From positions 1 through 45,442 of the forward strand of contig JACMLW010000166.1 of NCBI GenBank assembly GCA_014379385.1: a stretch of DNA of 45,442 nt, written 5' to 3'. Positions 26,291 through 36,619 of this stretch are shown here, one piece after another (position 1 is the stretch's first letter; every line of letters starts with the position of its first letter). Both the position numbers and the translations under genes were made by a program. The notes beneath the pieces were generated by a model. The model saw nothing but the letters and a program-made list of their open reading frames with translations, had not been told where the DNA came from and ran no database searches. The DNA is from Phycisphaerales bacterium (lineage in GTDB: Bacteria; Planctomycetota; Phycisphaerae; Phycisphaerales; UBA1924).

Positions 26291-27952
26291 ATGATTGCGT
26301 ATGTTCTGGCGTGTCTGATGCTGGCCGCGCCGCCGGAGCGTCTGCTGACCGTGGCGGAGAAGTCGGGGTACAAGGCGACGGCGCGGCACGCCGATGTCGT
26401 AGCGTTGCTGGACGCGATCGGCGCGGCGAGCACGGTGGCGCACCGGGCGTCGATGGGTTTGTCGGGCGAGGGGCGCGAGATCCCGCTGCTGATTGTGGCG
26501 GACCCACCGGTGAAGACGGCGGAAGAAGCCGCGGCGGCGAAGGCCGATGGGAGATTGTTGGTGCTGCTGCTGGGGAACATCCACGCGGGCGAGGTGGATG
26601 GCAAGGAAGCGCTGCCGATGCTGGCGCGCGAACTGGCACTGGAGCCCGATCACCGCCTGCTCAAGAAGCTGGTGGTCGTCTTCGCGCCGATCTACAACAC
26701 GGACGGCAACGAGCGTGTGAGCAAGAACAACCGGCCCGGGCAGATCGGGCCGGAGGAGGGTATGGGGCAGCGCGAGAACGCCGCCGGGATGGACCTCAAC
26801 CGCGACTTCATCAAGCTGGAGTGCCCGGAGACCAGGGCGCTGGTGAAGTTCCTGAACGAGTGGGATCCGGCGATCGTGGTGGACACGCACACGACCAACG
26901 GGTCGTACCACCAGTACGTGCTCACGTACGCGGGGCCGCGGGTGCCGGCTGGTGATGCATTGATGATGGCGTTTGGGAACAGCATGGTGGGGTCTATCGA
27001 CTGGGGGTTCGAGCAGGCGACGGGGAAGAAGGCGTTCTGGTACGGCAACTTCGAGGGGGCGTTCGGCGGGGAGCGCGGGCACACGAGGTGGGAGACTTTT
27101 CCTGCGGAGGGGCGGTACGGGACGTCCTATATCGGGCTGCGGAACAGGATCGGGATCCTGAGCGAGGCCTACTCCTACGAGAGCTATGAGGACCGCGTGC
27201 TGGCGACGAGGGAGTTCTGCAATCAGGTGCTGCGCTGCGCGGCCATCGACGCCGAAGAGATCAAGAAGGCCATGAACGCGGCGGATGCAAGAACAATCGC
27301 GGGGGGAAGGGAGCTTCCTCTGGATGCGGCGGACCTTGTGACGATCCGCTCGCGGCCGATCGCGAGCCCGAAGAAGGAAACAGTCGAGGGATTCGTCGAG
27401 GAGTTGAGGGACGGGCGATGGGTCTCGACCGGGGAGAAGAAGGAGTATGTCGTTCAACTCATGGACGGCACCGCGCCGGTGGTGCAGGTCGTTCGGCCGT
27501 GGGGGTACGTATTCGGTGCCGGCGTGCCTGAGCTGGATGCGCTGGCGGACAAGCTGCGGGTGCATGGGATCGAGGTGGGCGAGAGTTCAGAAACGAAGGC
27601 GGTGTTCGAGGTCTACCGCGTCGCGGACGTTTCGCAGGCGACGCGCCCGTTTCAGGGGCACACGCTGGCGAGGGTGTCGGTCACGGGCGTCGTTGAGGAG
27701 CGATCGGTTACCGGCAAGCACTATGTGGTGCGCGCGGACCAGCCGCTCGGGAACCTCATCGTCTACCTGCTCGAGCCGGAGTGCGAGGACGGGCTGGTGA
27801 CGTGGAACGCGCTTGACTCGTTCCTTCATAAGGATACGGAGTTCCCGGTCTGGCGCGTGGTCGGATTCGAAGGAGAGCCGGTGACAAGGCGGCGACGGAC
27901 GGAGCCCGGCGGCCAGGCCGAGCCCGCCGCGAAGCCGGCGCGGGAGGAGTGA
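26291..27952 (+). CDS. M14-family zinc carboxypeptidase
   Basis: A 553-residue protein with a short hydrophobic N-terminus (IAYVLACLMLAA). The M14 zinc ligands are visible as H98 and E101 in NIHAGEVDGKE and H200 in DTHTTNG. MDLNRDF is the substrate-binding Asn-Arg and E292 in ILSEAYSYESYEDR is the catalytic glutamate. Residues after about 380 form a further domain and an Arg/Glu/Pro-rich tail. These proteins remove C-terminal amino acids; the substrate is unknown. No strong Shine-Dalgarno apart from GGCGAG before ATG at 26291. Confidence 0.9.
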   Translation: MIAYVLACLMLAAPPERLLTVAEKSGYKATARHADVVALLDAIGAASTVAHRASMGLSGEGREIPLLIVADPPVKTAEEAAAAKADGRLLVLLLGNIHAGEVDGKEALPMLARELALEPDHRLLKKLVVVFAPIYNTDGNERVSKNNRPGQIGPEEGMGQRENAAGMDLNRDFIKLECPETRALVKFLNEWDPAIVVDTHTTNGSYHQYVLTYAGPRVPAGDALMMAFGNSMVGSIDWGFEQATGKKAFWYGNFEGAFGGERGHTRWETFPAEGRYGTSYIGLRNRIGILSEAYSYESYEDRVLATREFCNQVLRCAAIDAEEIKKAMNAADARTIAGGRELPLDAADLVTIRSRPIASPKKETVEGFVEELRDGRWVSTGEKKEYVVQLMDGTAPVVQVVRPWGYVFGAGVPELDALADKLRVHGIEVGESSETKAVFEVYRVADVSQATRPFQGHTLARVSVTGVVEERSVTGKHYVVRADQPLGNLIVYLLEPECEDGLVTWNALDSFLHKDTEFPVWRVVGFEGEPVTRRRRTEPGGQAEPAAKPAREE

Positions 27953-28197
27953 GGGCGCAGGAGGGCCGGCGGGAGCGAGGGGCCGAGATTGCGAGGTTTG
28001 ACGCAGGCCCGGGGCGTGTTCGTCCGATATTCTGTGACCTGATCACGCCGCGACGGAGGCGGCGGCCGTCGGTTCGCGCCGGTCACTGGGCGAGCCGGGT
28101 ATGCTCGTGGCCCTGCGGCGCTGGTCTGAACCGGCCCTGTCGCGGGGCCGTAGCACCGCCTCACATCGGGGCGGAGGTGTGTTGGGGGTGGGGAGAT

Positions 28198-28215
28198 CGG
28201 CGGCGATCGCCGCCG
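28198..28215. promoter_or_regulatory. Perfect 18-base palindrome in the leader of the export-lipoprotein gene
   Basis: CGGCGGCGATCGCCGCCG at 28198-28215 is a perfect palindrome about 30 bases before the GTG at 28246, just upstream of the AAGGAG site. It may be an operator for the exopolysaccharide locus or an RNA hairpin; no regulator can be named. The 290 bases before the gene otherwise contain only weak -10-like sequences (TATTCT near 28028, TATGCT at 28100). Confidence 0.4.
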
Positions 28216-28245
28216 GTGGGCCGAGAAGCAAGAAGGAGCGGGGCC

Positions 28246-29841
28246 GTGAGCCGACCCGAGAACGCAAGTGTGGTAGTGGGGAGCCGGGGCAACTGGAAGC
28301 GTCGCGCGGCGTTTGTACTGAGCGCGGCGGGCGGCGCTGGCCTGATGCTCGCCATGGGCGGGTGCGAGGTGGATTCATTCCTTGATCCGAGCGTGGTGGG
28401 TCGTTGGGAGCACACGCCGACGGTGGTGCCGATCCTGGAGCGCCTCACTGCGATCGAGTCGGCCGACAGCGACTTCGTCGAGTACAGCGACGTCACGCCG
28501 GAAGATCTGATCCCGTTCGTGGCGGCGTCGGCGATCGCGCCGGGCGATGCGCTCTCGATCACGATCCGGGACTTCTTCCGCGTCGGGCAGGTGGATGCGC
28601 CGCTCCAGGTGCAGGTTGATCAGGAGGGGAATATCGAGCTGCCGCGGCTGGGGCGGATCAACGTGCAGGGGCTGACGCCGACCCAGGCGAAGGACAAGAT
28701 CGTGCGGGCGGTGGAGGATGGGGGCTATATGAAGGATGCGGCGGTATCGGTGATACCGCTGTCGCAGCGCAAACAGATGGTGAGCATCTTCGGGGCGGTG
28801 GCAGCGCCGGGGATGTACAACATCCCGTCGCCGGACTACCGGCTGCTGGAGGCGCTGACATCGGCGGGTGGGTTCACTGAATCGGTCAACTATGTATATG
28901 TCATCCGGCAAGTGCCGCTGACTCAGGAATCGGCGTTGCCGGGCGCGGAGGCAGCGCCGCCCTCGGGCGAGGAAGCGCCGATTGATGCAGGGCAGCAGGG
29001 CGATCGGATGATCGATCTGATCGACGAGCTCTCGCGTCCGGACCCCGCCCCCGCTCCTGTGGAAACGCCTGCGGGTGGAGACGCGTCGCCGACGGGTGAC
29101 GCCGGCGCAGCGGGTGCCGATCAGCCGGCTGGAGAGCAGCCGTCCAGGCCGCCGATCGGGCTGCCGGACACAACGCCCGGGGGCAATCGAGACCGGGCCG
29201 TAGCTCCGTCAAACGGGGACGCCGCGCAGCCGCCATTGCCGGCGCCGGATCAGAAATACAACTGGGTGTATCTGGACGGCAAGTGGGTGAAGGCGGGCCC
29301 GGATGGGCGAGCATTCGCCAACGGCGGCTCGGAGTCCGATGCGCTGGTCACCCAGCGAGTTATTCAGGTGCCGATGGCCCCGCTGGTAGCGGGTTCGGCA
29401 CGGGTGAACATCATCGTGCGGCCGGGCGACGTGATCCGGATTCCGGCGGCGAACGACGGGTTTTACTACCTGGAGGGGACGATCGCGCGGCCGGGCGCGT
29501 TCGGGCTGCCGCCGGGCGGGTCGATCACGCTTACGCGGGCGATCGCGTCGGCGGGTGGGTTGGCGGGGATCGCGATCCCGGAGCGGGTTGACCTGACGCG
29601 GATGGTCGGTGACAAGCGACAGGCGACGATCCGGTTGAACTACAAGGCGATCAAGGAAGGAACGCAGCCTGACATCTACCTGAAGCCGGATGACCTGCTG
29701 ACGTTCGGAACGAACTTCTGGGCGTACCCGTTGGCGGTCATCCGCAGCGGCCTGCGGGCCAGCTATGGGTACGGGTTCATTCTGGACCGGAACTTCGGAA
29801 CCGACGTATTCGGCGCGCCGCCTACGAACTTCCAGCAGTGA
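28246..29841 (+). CDS. Polysaccharide export outer-membrane protein (Wza type)
   Basis: A 531-residue lipoprotein-like protein. A hydrophobic N-terminus ends in a lipobox-like MGGC with Cys40. Then comes a poly-export domain (IAPGDALSITIRDFFRVGQV, then VDQEGNIELPRLGRINVQG and TPTQAKDKIVRAVE), an SLBB domain (VSIFGAVAAPGMYNIPSPDYRL), a long Pro/Ala/Asp-rich linker at about 240-330, and a second SLBB domain (YYLEGTIARPGAFGLPPGG). This is the Wza architecture, an octameric channel for exopolysaccharide. GTG at 28246 has AAGGAG upstream; the frame stays open upstream but reads as non-coding. It heads the long exopolysaccharide/exosortase locus. Confidence 0.92.
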   Translation: MSRPENASVVVGSRGNWKRRAAFVLSAAGGAGLMLAMGGCEVDSFLDPSVVGRWEHTPTVVPILERLTAIESADSDFVEYSDVTPEDLIPFVAASAIAPGDALSITIRDFFRVGQVDAPLQVQVDQEGNIELPRLGRINVQGLTPTQAKDKIVRAVEDGGYMKDAAVSVIPLSQRKQMVSIFGAVAAPGMYNIPSPDYRLLEALTSAGGFTESVNYVYVIRQVPLTQESALPGAEAAPPSGEEAPIDAGQQGDRMIDLIDELSRPDPAPAPVETPAGGDASPTGDAGAAGADQPAGEQPSRPPIGLPDTTPGGNRDRAVAPSNGDAAQPPLPAPDQKYNWVYLDGKWVKAGPDGRAFANGGSESDALVTQRVIQVPMAPLVAGSARVNIIVRPGDVIRIPAANDGFYYLEGTIARPGAFGLPPGGSITLTRAIASAGGLAGIAIPERVDLTRMVGDKRQATIRLNYKAIKEGTQPDIYLKPDDLLTFGTNFWAYPLAVIRSGLRASYGYGFILDRNFGTDVFGAPPTNFQQ

Positions 29842-30028
29842 GGCCCGAGGGGGCAACGGTCGATAGAGAGCTGAAGGTCGGGGGACGGGGGCTCAACGGC
29901 TGATCGCCCGCCTGTTATCGGTCTGTCTCTTGAACCGGGGCACTGGGGGGCCGTAGTAGGCACATCGCTGGTGTGGGCCATGCGGGAGGCGGGGATGTCC
30001 GGGAACGGGGAGTCGGAGTTGTCGTCGG

Positions 30029-31009
30029 GTGTCAAGCGTTCCGATGAGCACAGGCACGGCGGGTGAACGCCCGGCAGGGGGCGGGTCGCCGCGCGCGCTG
30101 GCCGGGGTCGCGAGATCGGCGGTGATGCCATCGCCGGCGGGGTGGCTCATGATCGGGTTGGTGGGGGCGGCCCTGGTGTGGCTGTTCTGGTCGTGGCTGA
30201 CGGTGCAGAACCTATACTGCAGGCGCGAGCCGGCGGACTGGGGTCACGCGTATGTGGTGCCGCTGGTGAGCCTGTATGTGATCTGGCAGCGGCGCGGGGC
30301 GCTGGCGAAGGAGCAGTCGCGGACCTATTGGCCGGGTCTGGCGGTGATGCTCCTGGGGATCGCGTGCTTTGTTTTCTTCACGGCGGGTCGGAACATCCCG
30401 ATGGCCCAGGGATGGTCGATGATCCTGACGCTGTTCGGCGCGGTCCTGCTGCTGTTGGGGCCGGGGTACATGAAGCACTTATTCTTGCCGATCGCCTACC
30501 TGGTGTTCGGCGTGACGGTGGCGGAGCTATGGATGATCCGGGTCACGGGCCCGATGAAGCTGATCGCGTCGGAGGGGGCGTACCTGCTGCTGAACCTGGT
30601 TGGGATCAACACGCTGATCTCGGGGAACGTGCTTGATATCCTGCCGGCGAACGGGGGATCGATCCCGCTGAACGTGGCGGATGCGTGCGCGGGGATGCGG
30701 ACGGTCATCGCGTTCATGGCGCTGGCAGGTGCGGTGTCGCTGGTGGCGACGAGCCTGTGGTGGCAGCGCGTGGCGCTGATGATGATGGCGGTTCCGGTGG
30801 CCCTGTTCATGAACATCCTGCGGGTGGCGGCGCTGGGCGCGGCATCGCTCGTGAATCCGAAACTCGCCTCGGGTCAGGCGCACACGTTCATCGGGACGCT
30901 GACGCTGATCCCAGGCTTCTTCCTGTTCATGGGGATTCTGTGGGTGCTGCAGCGCGCGGCCCGGCCGGAGGCGGTGCCTATTGCCGGCGGCAAGGGGGGG
31001 GCGCCATGA
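30029..31009 (+). CDS. Exosortase/archaeosortase-family transpeptidase
   Basis: A 326-residue, roughly eight-span integral membrane protein. The exosortase catalytic triad is complete: C220 in VADACAGMRTV, R265 in FMNILRVAALG and H285 in GQAHTFIGTLTLIPG. Exosortases cleave PEP-CTERM tails at the inner membrane and are thought to transfer the protein to an envelope acceptor. A Pro/Ala-rich N-terminal 35 residues precede the first span. GTG at 30029 has GGAG upstream; ATG at 30044 is an alternative. It sits between the Wza-type gene (187-base gap) and the EpsI-type gene (overlapping ATGA). Confidence 0.92.
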   Translation: MSSVPMSTGTAGERPAGGGSPRALAGVARSAVMPSPAGWLMIGLVGAALVWLFWSWLTVQNLYCRREPADWGHAYVVPLVSLYVIWQRRGALAKEQSRTYWPGLAVMLLGIACFVFFTAGRNIPMAQGWSMILTLFGAVLLLLGPGYMKHLFLPIAYLVFGVTVAELWMIRVTGPMKLIASEGAYLLLNLVGINTLISGNVLDILPANGGSIPLNVADACAGMRTVIAFMALAGAVSLVATSLWWQRVALMMMAVPVALFMNILRVAALGAASLVNPKLASGQAHTFIGTLTLIPGFFLFMGILWVLQRAARPEAVPIAGGKGGAP

Positions 31010-31974
31010 TCGCGTGGAAACGCCTCGCCAGGCCGGCCTTCGTCGTCTGCATGGTCCTGCTCGTGGGTGCCGCGGCGGGGATGAACTATGTAGTTTCGGC
31101 GCTGGAGATCCACCTGCGGAAGCAGCCTATTGAGGCGCCGGAGGGACGGAAGATGCACGCGCTGCCTGCGGAGACGGCGTCGTGGGTGCGAGTGGGCGAT
31201 GATGCGAGCGTGAGTGCTGAGGAGATGGAGGAGCTCGGGACGGAGAACTTCGTGACGCGGATGTACCGCTCCAAAGAGGCGCCCCCGGGGCGCACGGAGC
31301 CGGTGATGGTGACGCTGCACCTGGCGTACTACACGGGGATGATCGAGGCGGTGCCGCACGTGCCCGAGCGGTGCATGGTGGGGCATGGGTGGGACTTAGC
31401 GGAACTGGCCACGCCGACACTGCGGGTGCCGGTTGATGTCTCGGCTTGGACGAGGCTCGAGGACGAGAGCCGCGAGTTTGGCAGGTCGGTCTACCGGGCG
31501 AGGCTGGCGTATCACCCGTACAGCGATAACCCGGGCGGGAGCGTGCGGAGCACGGTTGATCCCGCGGGTATCGATATGCGGGTGTCGCGGTTTTTGAATC
31601 AGACGAATGGCGCCCAGTCGTTCGCGGGGTACTTCTTCATCGCCAACGGGCAGACGTGCTCGGGCGCCGAAGGTGTGCGGGATCTTGCGTTTGATCTGAA
31701 GGCGGACTACGCGTACTTCTTGAAGGTGCAGTTTGATTCGCCGCAGGCCACGAGCCACGAGGAACTGACGCGGTACGCGGCGATGCTGCTGAGCGAACTG
31801 CTGCCCGAGATCATGCGGTGCGTTCCAGATTGGGCCGAGGTGGAGGCGGGGCGGTATCCGGCCAAGTCGCCGGCGGGCGGCGGGGAAGGGCATGCGAAGG
31901 GCGGGGCGGCGGGGTCCGGGATTGGTGTCGTGGAGGGGTTTGGGGCAAGAGTGGCTCGAAACGATCGGCGCTGA
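31006..31974 (+). CDS. EpsI-type exosortase-associated protein
   Basis: A 322-residue protein with one N-terminal membrane segment (AFVVCMVLLVGAAAGMNYVV). The body has the EpsI pattern, notably LAYYTGMIEAVPHVPERCMVGHGW (a Cys in the P-x-R-C motif) and the following Trp-Asp. EpsI domains often form the C-terminal half of exosortases or are encoded next to them. Here it is a separate protein whose ATG overlaps the exosortase stop (ATGA), so the two are translationally coupled. The tail is Gly/Ala-rich. Confidence 0.85.
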   Translation: MIAWKRLARPAFVVCMVLLVGAAAGMNYVVSALEIHLRKQPIEAPEGRKMHALPAETASWVRVGDDASVSAEEMEELGTENFVTRMYRSKEAPPGRTEPVMVTLHLAYYTGMIEAVPHVPERCMVGHGWDLAELATPTLRVPVDVSAWTRLEDESREFGRSVYRARLAYHPYSDNPGGSVRSTVDPAGIDMRVSRFLNQTNGAQSFAGYFFIANGQTCSGAEGVRDLAFDLKADYAYFLKVQFDSPQATSHEELTRYAAMLLSELLPEIMRCVPDWAEVEAGRYPAKSPAGGGEGHAKGGAAGSGIGVVEGFGARVARNDRR

Positions 31975-31992
31975 GCGCTTGAAAGAGGACTT

Positions 31993-34900
31993 ATGGCGTC
32001 TCGTGTGAACACGCGGTTCGTGGTGATCCTTTCGATCGTGATGTGCACCGTCTTCGTCGCGGTCGCGGCGGTGGCGTACAAGGCCGCAAAGCGGAGCCCG
32101 GAGCGGCTGATCGCGATGGGCGATGCGCAGGTCGCCAAGGGAGACTTCAAGAAAGCCGAGGAGGCCTATTCCAAGGCGGTCAATAAGGACCAGACCAACG
32201 CCGCGTACCTCGAGAAGTGGATCGACTCGATGGAGCAGCTGACGCCGGAGACGCGTCAGGAGTACCGGTCGATCTACGTGAACATGTACTCCGGGGCGCT
32301 GCAGACCCTGGCGCGCGCGAAGGGGGACGACATCAGCGGGTACGAGCGGTACCTCGAGGAGGTCTACCAGCGGCTGCGGATGTTCGGCGCCGACCTGACG
32401 CGCTGGGAGGAGTTCGCGGGGCTGGTGGGCGAATCAATCAAGACGTTCGAGGGCGGGCCGGAGAAAGCCAAGTCGCTGCGTCGCTACCGCGGGATGGCTC
32501 GGATCGGGATGCTGGAGACGGGCGTTCAGCTCACGCCCGAAATGCGGGCGGAGGCTGAGGCGGATTTCAACGCCGCCCTTGAACTGGACCCGACCGACCA
32601 GGAGGCGGTGACCGGCCTGGCGACGCTGATGCGAGACCGTGCGCGAACGTTTGAGTTGGCCAAGCAGTCGGAGCAGGCGGGGGCGGAGCTTGCCAAGGCC
32701 CGCGACCTGCTGGCGACGCACATGGCGGCGCACGGAGACGCGGCGCGCGTGGCGGCGGACCTGGTGTTCATGGAGATGAACACCAGGCTGCGCGACGGCA
32801 AGTCGGCCTTGGTGGCGCTCGAGGAGATCAAGCCGCTGGTCGTTCAGCAAGCGGAGGCTATCAGGCAGACGCCGCCCGACAAGCTGGATCCGGCGCTGTT
32901 ATTGCGAGCGGCGCCCCTCGTGTGGCGGACGCCCGGCCTTGGCGCGGAGCAGGTGCTGGCGCTTTACGATCACGCGCTCTCCCACGATCCGAATGACGGG
33001 TTCCTGCTGATGCAGAAGGGGAACTTCCTGCAGGGGGCGGGGCGGTCGGAGGAGGCGGAGCAGATCTTCAAGCGGATTATCGAGTTGCCGGACCGGCCGA
33101 TCAGCCTGAAGGGTCTGTTTCTCTACTCGCTGCGCGACCAGGCGCTGAGCAAGCAGATTGACTCGCTGCTGGGCCAGCTGGGGCCGGAGCTGACCGCGGC
33201 GCAGCGCAACGAGGTGATCGCGCGGGCGAAACAGATCCGTCATCAGCTCGCGGCGAACGTTGGCTCGGAGTCGGCGCTCTTGCTGCTCGTGGATGGCAAG
33301 CTCGCGTACGTGCAGGACGAACTGCCGGCGGCACGCACGCTGCTGACGCAGTACACAACGACTTCGCCGGATGGTCTGGCGATCCTTATGCTGGCCGAGG
33401 TTCTGCGAAAGCAGAACAACCTGGGGGCGGCGCGCCAAGAGTTCGAGCGGGCCGAGCAGCGGCTGCAGGGCGACACGAGGCCGCTCATCGGGCTCGCGCG
33501 CGTGGAACTGGCGGAGGGGAAGTACGAGCTGGCGCGCCAGCACCTGGCCCGTGTAGTGGAGCTCGAGCCAACGAACCAGGCCGCGGCGGAAATGGCCGAG
33601 ACCCTTACGCAGGTGACCAAGGGCACGGGCTCGACCGACCCGGTGATCCGCGACCTGACGGCGGCGCGCGAGTTGCTGGTCGGGGAGAAGCGCGACCTGG
33701 CGGGCGCGGCGGAACTGTTGAAGTCCAGCGTATCTGCGAACAACCACGACCCACGGGTGGTTTCGCTGCTGGTGCAGGTCCAGGCGGCGATGAACAACCG
33801 CGACGGGGCGACGCAGACGGTGCGCGAAGCGCTCGCGGTGCATCCGAACGACGCGACGCTCAAGAGCCTGGAGACGCAGCTCGCGTTCAAGGATCCGATA
33901 GAGGCCGCGCTTGCGGCGATCGACCTCATGCAGGTAGACGACATCCGCAAGAAGCTGATGAGGGCCGAGGTGTTCCGGCGGGCGGGGAAGCAGGTCGAGG
34001 CTGATCAGGAACTCGAAGCGGCGAAGGCGGCGGAGCCCGAGAACGCGATGGTGGTTGATTATCTGCTGCAGCGCGCGGTGCTCAGGAGAGACAACGCGGA
34101 AGTCACGAGGCTGGCGGAGCTGGGTGAGCGGAAGAACCTCGATAACCTGCGCGGGCTGACTTTCAAGGCTCGCCTGGCGATGTACGAGCAGCGTTTCGGC
34201 GAGGCGCTGACGATACTGCGGCAGGCGGCGGAGCTCGATCGCCTGAACCCGATGATCCACCGGTATCTCGGCGATGTGAGCATAGCGTCGGGGCAGGCGG
34301 ATGAGGCGATCAAGAACTACCGCGAGGCGCTCCGGCTGCGGTCGGCGGACGTGGCGGTCGTGAAGGGCCTCATGCGGGCGCAGATGCGGAGCGAGAAGGG
34401 GGCGGAGGCGCTGGCGACGGCGCGCGAGAATATGGCCCTGGGCGAGGCGGACAGTGAGTTCATCGAGATGTGGCTCTCGCTGGAGGGTCAGGCCCCCGGC
34501 GGAGACCCGCGGCGGGCCCAGTTATTCCGAGAGCAAATGCTCGACGCCCGTCCGGGCGATTCCCGCAACCGCGTGCTGCTGATCCTCTCGTTGATCGGTG
34601 GCGGTAAGCTTGATGATGCGGCGGCGCAGCTGGAGCAGGGCAAGGACACGCTCGATGCGCCGTCGAAGGCGGAACTCGGCGCGCGGCTGATGGCGGCGCG
34701 CGGCGACGTGGACGGCGCCGTGAATCTGCTCGAAGCGCACGTGCAGTCGCTGCCGACGGCGGAGCGGAACGCGCAGCCCTACCTGCTGATGGCGCAGCTC
34801 TTAGCGACCGCGGGCCGCAACGACGATGCGATGGCCGCGCTGGCGCGGGGCCGTGCGCACCAGGACACGAAGACGATGGCTGCGGATCGCGAGCTCGGGA

Positions 34901-36519
34901 TGCTCGCGTTCCGGCTCGGCAAGTACGAGGCGGCACTCGAGGCGTTCAACAAAGCGCTGGGCGGCGCCGAGGCGGACGAGGGCAACCGCCTTCTCAAGGC
35001 CGTGGCCGAGACCCTCATGTTGCTCGGCAGGCACGCCGAGGCGGAGCGGACGATCACGCAGCTCGGGGACACCGCCGAGAAGGACGCGGAGCTGGTGATG
35101 ATGCTCGGGCAGGCCGCGGCGGGTCAAAAGGACGCTGTGCGGGCGCGCCGGTACTTTGACGACGCGGTCCGGCTGGCGCCGGCGGAACCACTGGTGTACT
35201 ACCGTCGGGCGGACTTCGTGCTGGCGACGGGGGACGAAACGCGCCGGGGCGATGCGCTCTCGGACCTACGCGAGGCGCTACGGCGCGATCCGAAGTTCGC
35301 GCCGGCCCGCGGGCTGCTGATCGACAGCATGCTACAGGCCGGGATGGCCGACGAGGCGGTTGAGGAGCTGCGAAAGCTGGTGGCCGCGGACCCGAGCAAC
35401 GACGATGCGAGGGCACAGCTCGTCAATACGCTGATGACGCGGGAACGCATCGACGAGGCGCTGCGGGCGGCCAACGACGCGCTGGCGGCGAAGCCGAACT
35501 CGGTGCCGTGGATGCTCTCGACCGCGACGATCTACTCGGGTACTGGGCGCTTCGCGGAGGCGGTGGTGCTCCTCAAGCGCGCCTGGGAACTGGAGAAGAC
35601 CCCCATCGTTGCCGGGTATTACTCGAGCGCCCTCCTCAACCAGCAGCCGCCGGACCATCTGCGCGCCACGGAAGTCTTGAGCGCCCCCGAGGCCAAGGTC
35701 GAGTTGGCCCCGGCCATGCTGCTGCTCAGGGCGTGGGCGAACGGCACCGGCAATCGGCCGGAGCAGGCGCGCGCGGACGTGCTCGCGGCCTTCAAGCTCA
35801 CGTCGCCGGAGGACGCGGGCGCCGTGCAAAACTTCCTCAACGGCCTGCTCACGGCGTTCAAGACCAGCGACGCGATCCAGAGGGTGCTCAAGGACCTCGA
35901 GCCGCCGGGCGGCCACACCGGGTGGTTCCCGATCGGCATCGCAACGATGCTGCAGTCGAACCCGGAAAAACGCCCGCAGGCGATCGCGATCTTCGAGGGA
36001 CAGGCCGCCTCGGCCAATCCGCAGATCGCGGGGTCGGCGAATCGATTCCTCGGGAATATCTCGTACGTCGAGAAACGGTACGAGGACGCCGTTCGGTACT
36101 ACCGCAAGGCCCTGGAATCCAACCCTCAGAACGGAGAAGTGGCGAATAACCTTGCGTTTGCGCTGGCGGTTGACCTGAAACGGCCAAGTGATGCGATCCC
36201 GCACGCGGAGGTGGCCGCAAGGATGCTGCCGCGGAGTTCGAGCGCGTTCGACACGCTCGGCACCGTCTATTTGGAGCTTGGACGGTTGCCGGAGGCCGAG
36301 ACGGCCTTGACACGGTCTTTGTCATTGGCGGCGAACCCACTGGAGAAGTCATCCGTTTACCTGCACTTCGCGCAGCTCAAGCTGCGACAGGGGGATAAGT
36401 CGTCCGCCGCCCGGTTCACGGAGCAGCTTGATACCCAGGTCAGGGGGAATGCCGACATCGCCGCGGCGTACGCCGACCGAGTGAGCGAACTGCGCAAGGA
36501 GATCGCGGGAACAAAGTGA
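31993..36519 (+). CDS. Giant TPR-repeat protein with N-terminal membrane anchor
   Basis: A 1508-residue protein. Residues about 9-29 (FVVILSIVMCTVFVAVAAVAY) form a single membrane anchor. The rest is dozens of helical pairs of tetratricopeptide type, clearest at the start (AMGDAQVAKGDFKKAEEAYSK) and near the end (YRKALESNPQNGEVANNLAFAL). The repeat architecture and position next to exosortase and Wza genes recall the PrsT-type TPR protein of PEP-CTERM systems, which instead is a lipoprotein. It probably scaffolds the polysaccharide or sorting machinery in the periplasm. AGAGG precedes ATG at 31993, 18 bases after the EpsI gene. Confidence 0.85.
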   Translation: MASRVNTRFVVILSIVMCTVFVAVAAVAYKAAKRSPERLIAMGDAQVAKGDFKKAEEAYSKAVNKDQTNAAYLEKWIDSMEQLTPETRQEYRSIYVNMYSGALQTLARAKGDDISGYERYLEEVYQRLRMFGADLTRWEEFAGLVGESIKTFEGGPEKAKSLRRYRGMARIGMLETGVQLTPEMRAEAEADFNAALELDPTDQEAVTGLATLMRDRARTFELAKQSEQAGAELAKARDLLATHMAAHGDAARVAADLVFMEMNTRLRDGKSALVALEEIKPLVVQQAEAIRQTPPDKLDPALLLRAAPLVWRTPGLGAEQVLALYDHALSHDPNDGFLLMQKGNFLQGAGRSEEAEQIFKRIIELPDRPISLKGLFLYSLRDQALSKQIDSLLGQLGPELTAAQRNEVIARAKQIRHQLAANVGSESALLLLVDGKLAYVQDELPAARTLLTQYTTTSPDGLAILMLAEVLRKQNNLGAARQEFERAEQRLQGDTRPLIGLARVELAEGKYELARQHLARVVELEPTNQAAAEMAETLTQVTKGTGSTDPVIRDLTAARELLVGEKRDLAGAAELLKSSVSANNHDPRVVSLLVQVQAAMNNRDGATQTVREALAVHPNDATLKSLETQLAFKDPIEAALAAIDLMQVDDIRKKLMRAEVFRRAGKQVEADQELEAAKAAEPENAMVVDYLLQRAVLRRDNAEVTRLAELGERKNLDNLRGLTFKARLAMYEQRFGEALTILRQAAELDRLNPMIHRYLGDVSIASGQADEAIKNYREALRLRSADVAVVKGLMRAQMRSEKGAEALATARENMALGEADSEFIEMWLSLEGQAPGGDPRRAQLFREQMLDARPGDSRNRVLLILSLIGGGKLDDAAAQLEQGKDTLDAPSKAELGARLMAARGDVDGAVNLLEAHVQSLPTAERNAQPYLLMAQLLATAGRNDDAMAALARGRAHQDTKTMAADRELGMLAFRLGKYEAALEAFNKALGGAEADEGNRLLKAVAETLMLLGRHAEAERTITQLGDTAEKDAELVMMLGQAAAGQKDAVRARRYFDDAVRLAPAEPLVYYRRADFVLATGDETRRGDALSDLREALRRDPKFAPARGLLIDSMLQAGMADEAVEELRKLVAADPSNDDARAQLVNTLMTRERIDEALRAANDALAAKPNSVPWMLSTATIYSGTGRFAEAVVLLKRAWELEKTPIVAGYYSSALLNQQPPDHLRATEVLSAPEAKVELAPAMLLLRAWANGTGNRPEQARADVLAAFKLTSPEDAGAVQNFLNGLLTAFKTSDAIQRVLKDLEPPGGHTGWFPIGIATMLQSNPEKRPQAIAIFEGQAASANPQIAGSANRFLGNISYVEKRYEDAVRYYRKALESNPQNGEVANNLAFALAVDLKRPSDAIPHAEVAARMLPRSSSAFDTLGTVYLELGRLPEAETALTRSLSLAANPLEKSSVYLHFAQLKLRQGDKSSAARFTEQLDTQVRGNADIAAAYADRVSELRKEIAGTK

Positions 36520-36619
36520 GTGGGGATTGCGAGAGGAAGATTGGGCGGGTGGGGGCGTGGTGGTGATGGGGGGGGGCAGCAGGTTCGGGCCAAGCGGGGC
36601 CGCATAACGGCCGAAAAGA

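Noticed and set aside
27998-28033. TTGACG and TATTCT as promoter of the exopolysaccharide locus
   Set aside because: The spacer is 24 bases, too long for sigma70.
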